Assembly (NCBI GenBank): GCA_030348875.1
Contig: JAUCEP010000002.1
Location: 1,691,001 to 1,755,000, forward strand
Origin: Ureibacillus composti
Lineage (GTDB): Bacteria > Bacillota > Bacilli > Bacillales_A > Planococcaceae
DNA: 64,000 nucleotides
Reading direction: 5' to 3'
A program made the translations under genes and the position numbers. Under the pieces are notes generated by a model that made no database searches, was not told the DNA's origin, and saw nothing but the letters and a program-made list of their open reading frames with translations. Below, piece by piece: positions 62,886 through 64,000 of the stretch. Position 1 is the stretch's first letter. Each line of letters starts with the position of its first letter.

Positions 62886-63545
62886 TTAAATGTCTTTTCC
62901 CCTTTCAAAAGTAAGAATAACGAAGTAAATCAACTTTTCTTTTTTAAATCTTCTTTTAAATAATACTAATTTATCGAAGTTATAACAGTATTAAAAGTAA
63001 ATCTTTTTTCGATATTGCAAAGATATTGTAAAATCCATAATTTACTCGTTACATTTTATGTTTCGCTATATTAATATAATTGTACGAATACATAATATTA
63101 AATTATTACGTTTGAGGACTTAATAATGGTTTTATTATACAACAAATGGTGATTTGTTGTACTAAAGTCACATAAAAAAAATTTTTTCAATTATTTTAAA
63201 AAAGTAGTGGTAAAAAAGTTATATACAGATGTAAAAAAAAGTTGTATATTATGATTAACTTATTCAACAACTTAGACTTTTGATTCTTTGAAGCTGAAGA
63301 AGAGGGAATCTTAGTACAAAAGTTTGTCACAAGTTGTGTGAATACTTTGTACTATTGTTAAGTAAAATTGTTTTAAAAAAGTAAAAGTAAATCTGGTAAT
63401 ATTTGAAAATTTTATTACAACTATTACAAATGGATATACATTTTACATGCTTTTGTGTATTCTAAGCCTATAATACATAAGTCATAGTTTGAAAGATTGA
63501 ATCATTATAGAAACTAAATACATAATTAAATCTGGGGTTGACGAG
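62886..63545. promoter_or_regulatory. 660-base divergent intergenic region with inverted repeats
   Basis: This very AT-rich region between the pilin operon and a VanW-like gene holds two notable inverted repeats. TACAACAAAT/ATTTGTTGTA (63138-63161) is a perfect 10-bp arm pair with a GGTG spacer. TAGTACAAAAGT/ACTTTGTACTA (63312-63354) repeats the same TTGTACTA element. They could be operators for either gene. No small gene is supported, and I cannot place the promoters. Confidence 0.45.
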
Positions 63546-64000
63546 ATGAAAATAAAATTAATCGGTATAGCAGTTATATGTGTTTTCCTCGCCTATATTT
63601 GTTTACCCACAAATGAATCAAAAACCGCATACGCAGATGATGAGGGTAATGGTTCAACCATTGCTGGTGTAAATCTTGAAGGTCTAGATAAGGAAGAGAT
63701 TGAAAAAGCCTTACAAAAAGAAGTTAAAGAATGGATAAAAACTCCTATTCTCGTTTCAGATGGTGCAATTGAAATGGAAATTGATTCTAATAAACTTGAA
63801 TTTGATTTCAACTCAACAATTTCTAACTATGAGTCACAAACAGATAAACCATGGTACTTTTTCTGGAAGTCTGATCGTATTGTTCAATTACCTTTACAAG
63901 TACTACCTAACGATGAAATAAAAAACGAGATTGCTAGTGTAGGAACTTGGAATGCTGATGAAACTTATAACCAGCTTTTAGCTCAAGCTTCCTACTTAAA
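63546..64000 (+). CDS. VanW/YoaR-like exported protein, cut by the window end
   Basis: The frame runs from ATG 63546 beyond the window (151 codons seen). It has a signal/anchor helix (MKIKLIGIAVICVFLAYICL) and then a peptidoglycan-binding-4-type domain, IAGVNLEGLDKEEIEKALQK followed by a beta-rich stretch. This start is typical of YoaR/VanW family surface proteins. The VanW domain itself would lie downstream. It is divergent from the minor pilin operon, so it may be an envelope partner of the pilus. Confidence 0.7.
   Translation, partial: MKIKLIGIAVICVFLAYICLPTNESKTAYADDEGNGSTIAGVNLEGLDKEEIEKALQKEVKEWIKTPILVSDGAIEMEIDSNKLEFDFNSTISNYESQTDKPWYFFWKSDRIVQLPLQVLPNDEIKNEIASVGTWNADETYNQLLAQASYL

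Overview
The window is AT-rich chromosomal DNA from an endospore-forming member of the Bacillales. SpoVS, CotE, YmcA (RicA), GlnR-GlnA and an Hfq of Gram-positive type are all present, in an order that follows the Bacillus subtilis backbone (ymdB-spoVS-miaB-ymcA-cotE-mutS-mutL, miaA-hfq, ynbB, glnR-glnA). Gene content and the presence of korAB, CbiZ and a minor-pilin operon suggest a Lysinibacillus/Solibacillus-like relative rather than B. subtilis itself. The genus is inference, not shown by the sequence.

Layout. 0-10 kb holds signalling and accessory genes: a DUF2185 protein, a GAF-PAS-GGDEF-EAL protein, a DUF421 membrane protein, a dCache-GGEEF diguanylate cyclase, a VanZ-like protein, an Eis-type acetyltransferase and an orphan tyrosine kinase. 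10.6-29 kb is the sporulation, tRNA-modification and mismatch-repair core: ymdB, spoVS, korAB, a chemoreceptor, a NERD protein, miaB-ymcA, cotE, mutS and mutL. 29.5-36.3 kb carries glpD, a lipase-like hydrolase, miaA, hfq, a rhodanese, a TRIC channel and ynbB. 36.4-57.7 kb separates ynbB from glnR, which are neighbours in B. subtilis. It contains a two-component system with a frameshifted MMPL transporter, a cobalamin-salvage operon, a Bax-inhibitor-1 protein and two catabolic operons around a LuxR-type regulator. 58-64 kb has glnRA, a minor-pilin operon on the minus strand and the start of a VanW/YoaR-like protein.

How the genes work together. The second catabolic operon (esterase, Baeyer-Villiger-type monooxygenase, aldehyde dehydrogenase, zinc alcohol dehydrogenase) has the full enzyme set for alcohol to ketone to ester or lactone to acid. 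The first (iron alcohol dehydrogenase, beta-hydroxyacid dehydrogenase, ketoglutarate-semialdehyde-type aldehyde dehydrogenase, GntP permease) looks like uptake and oxidation of a hydroxy or sugar acid. Both operons carry a nearly identical 31-bp block in the promoter region and have cre-like sites, so they are probably co-regulated, with the LuxR protein as the obvious candidate.

The most unusual non-coding content is a set of intergenic arrays built on about 21-bp spacing: TCTAGA arrays upstream of miaB (92-bp units) and between cotE and mutS (81-bp units), and a GTGAACA array between mutS and mutL. A separate family of 51-52-bp palindromic units occurs at about 33.9 and 45.3 kb. None is explained by coding, CRISPR or insertion-sequence structure.
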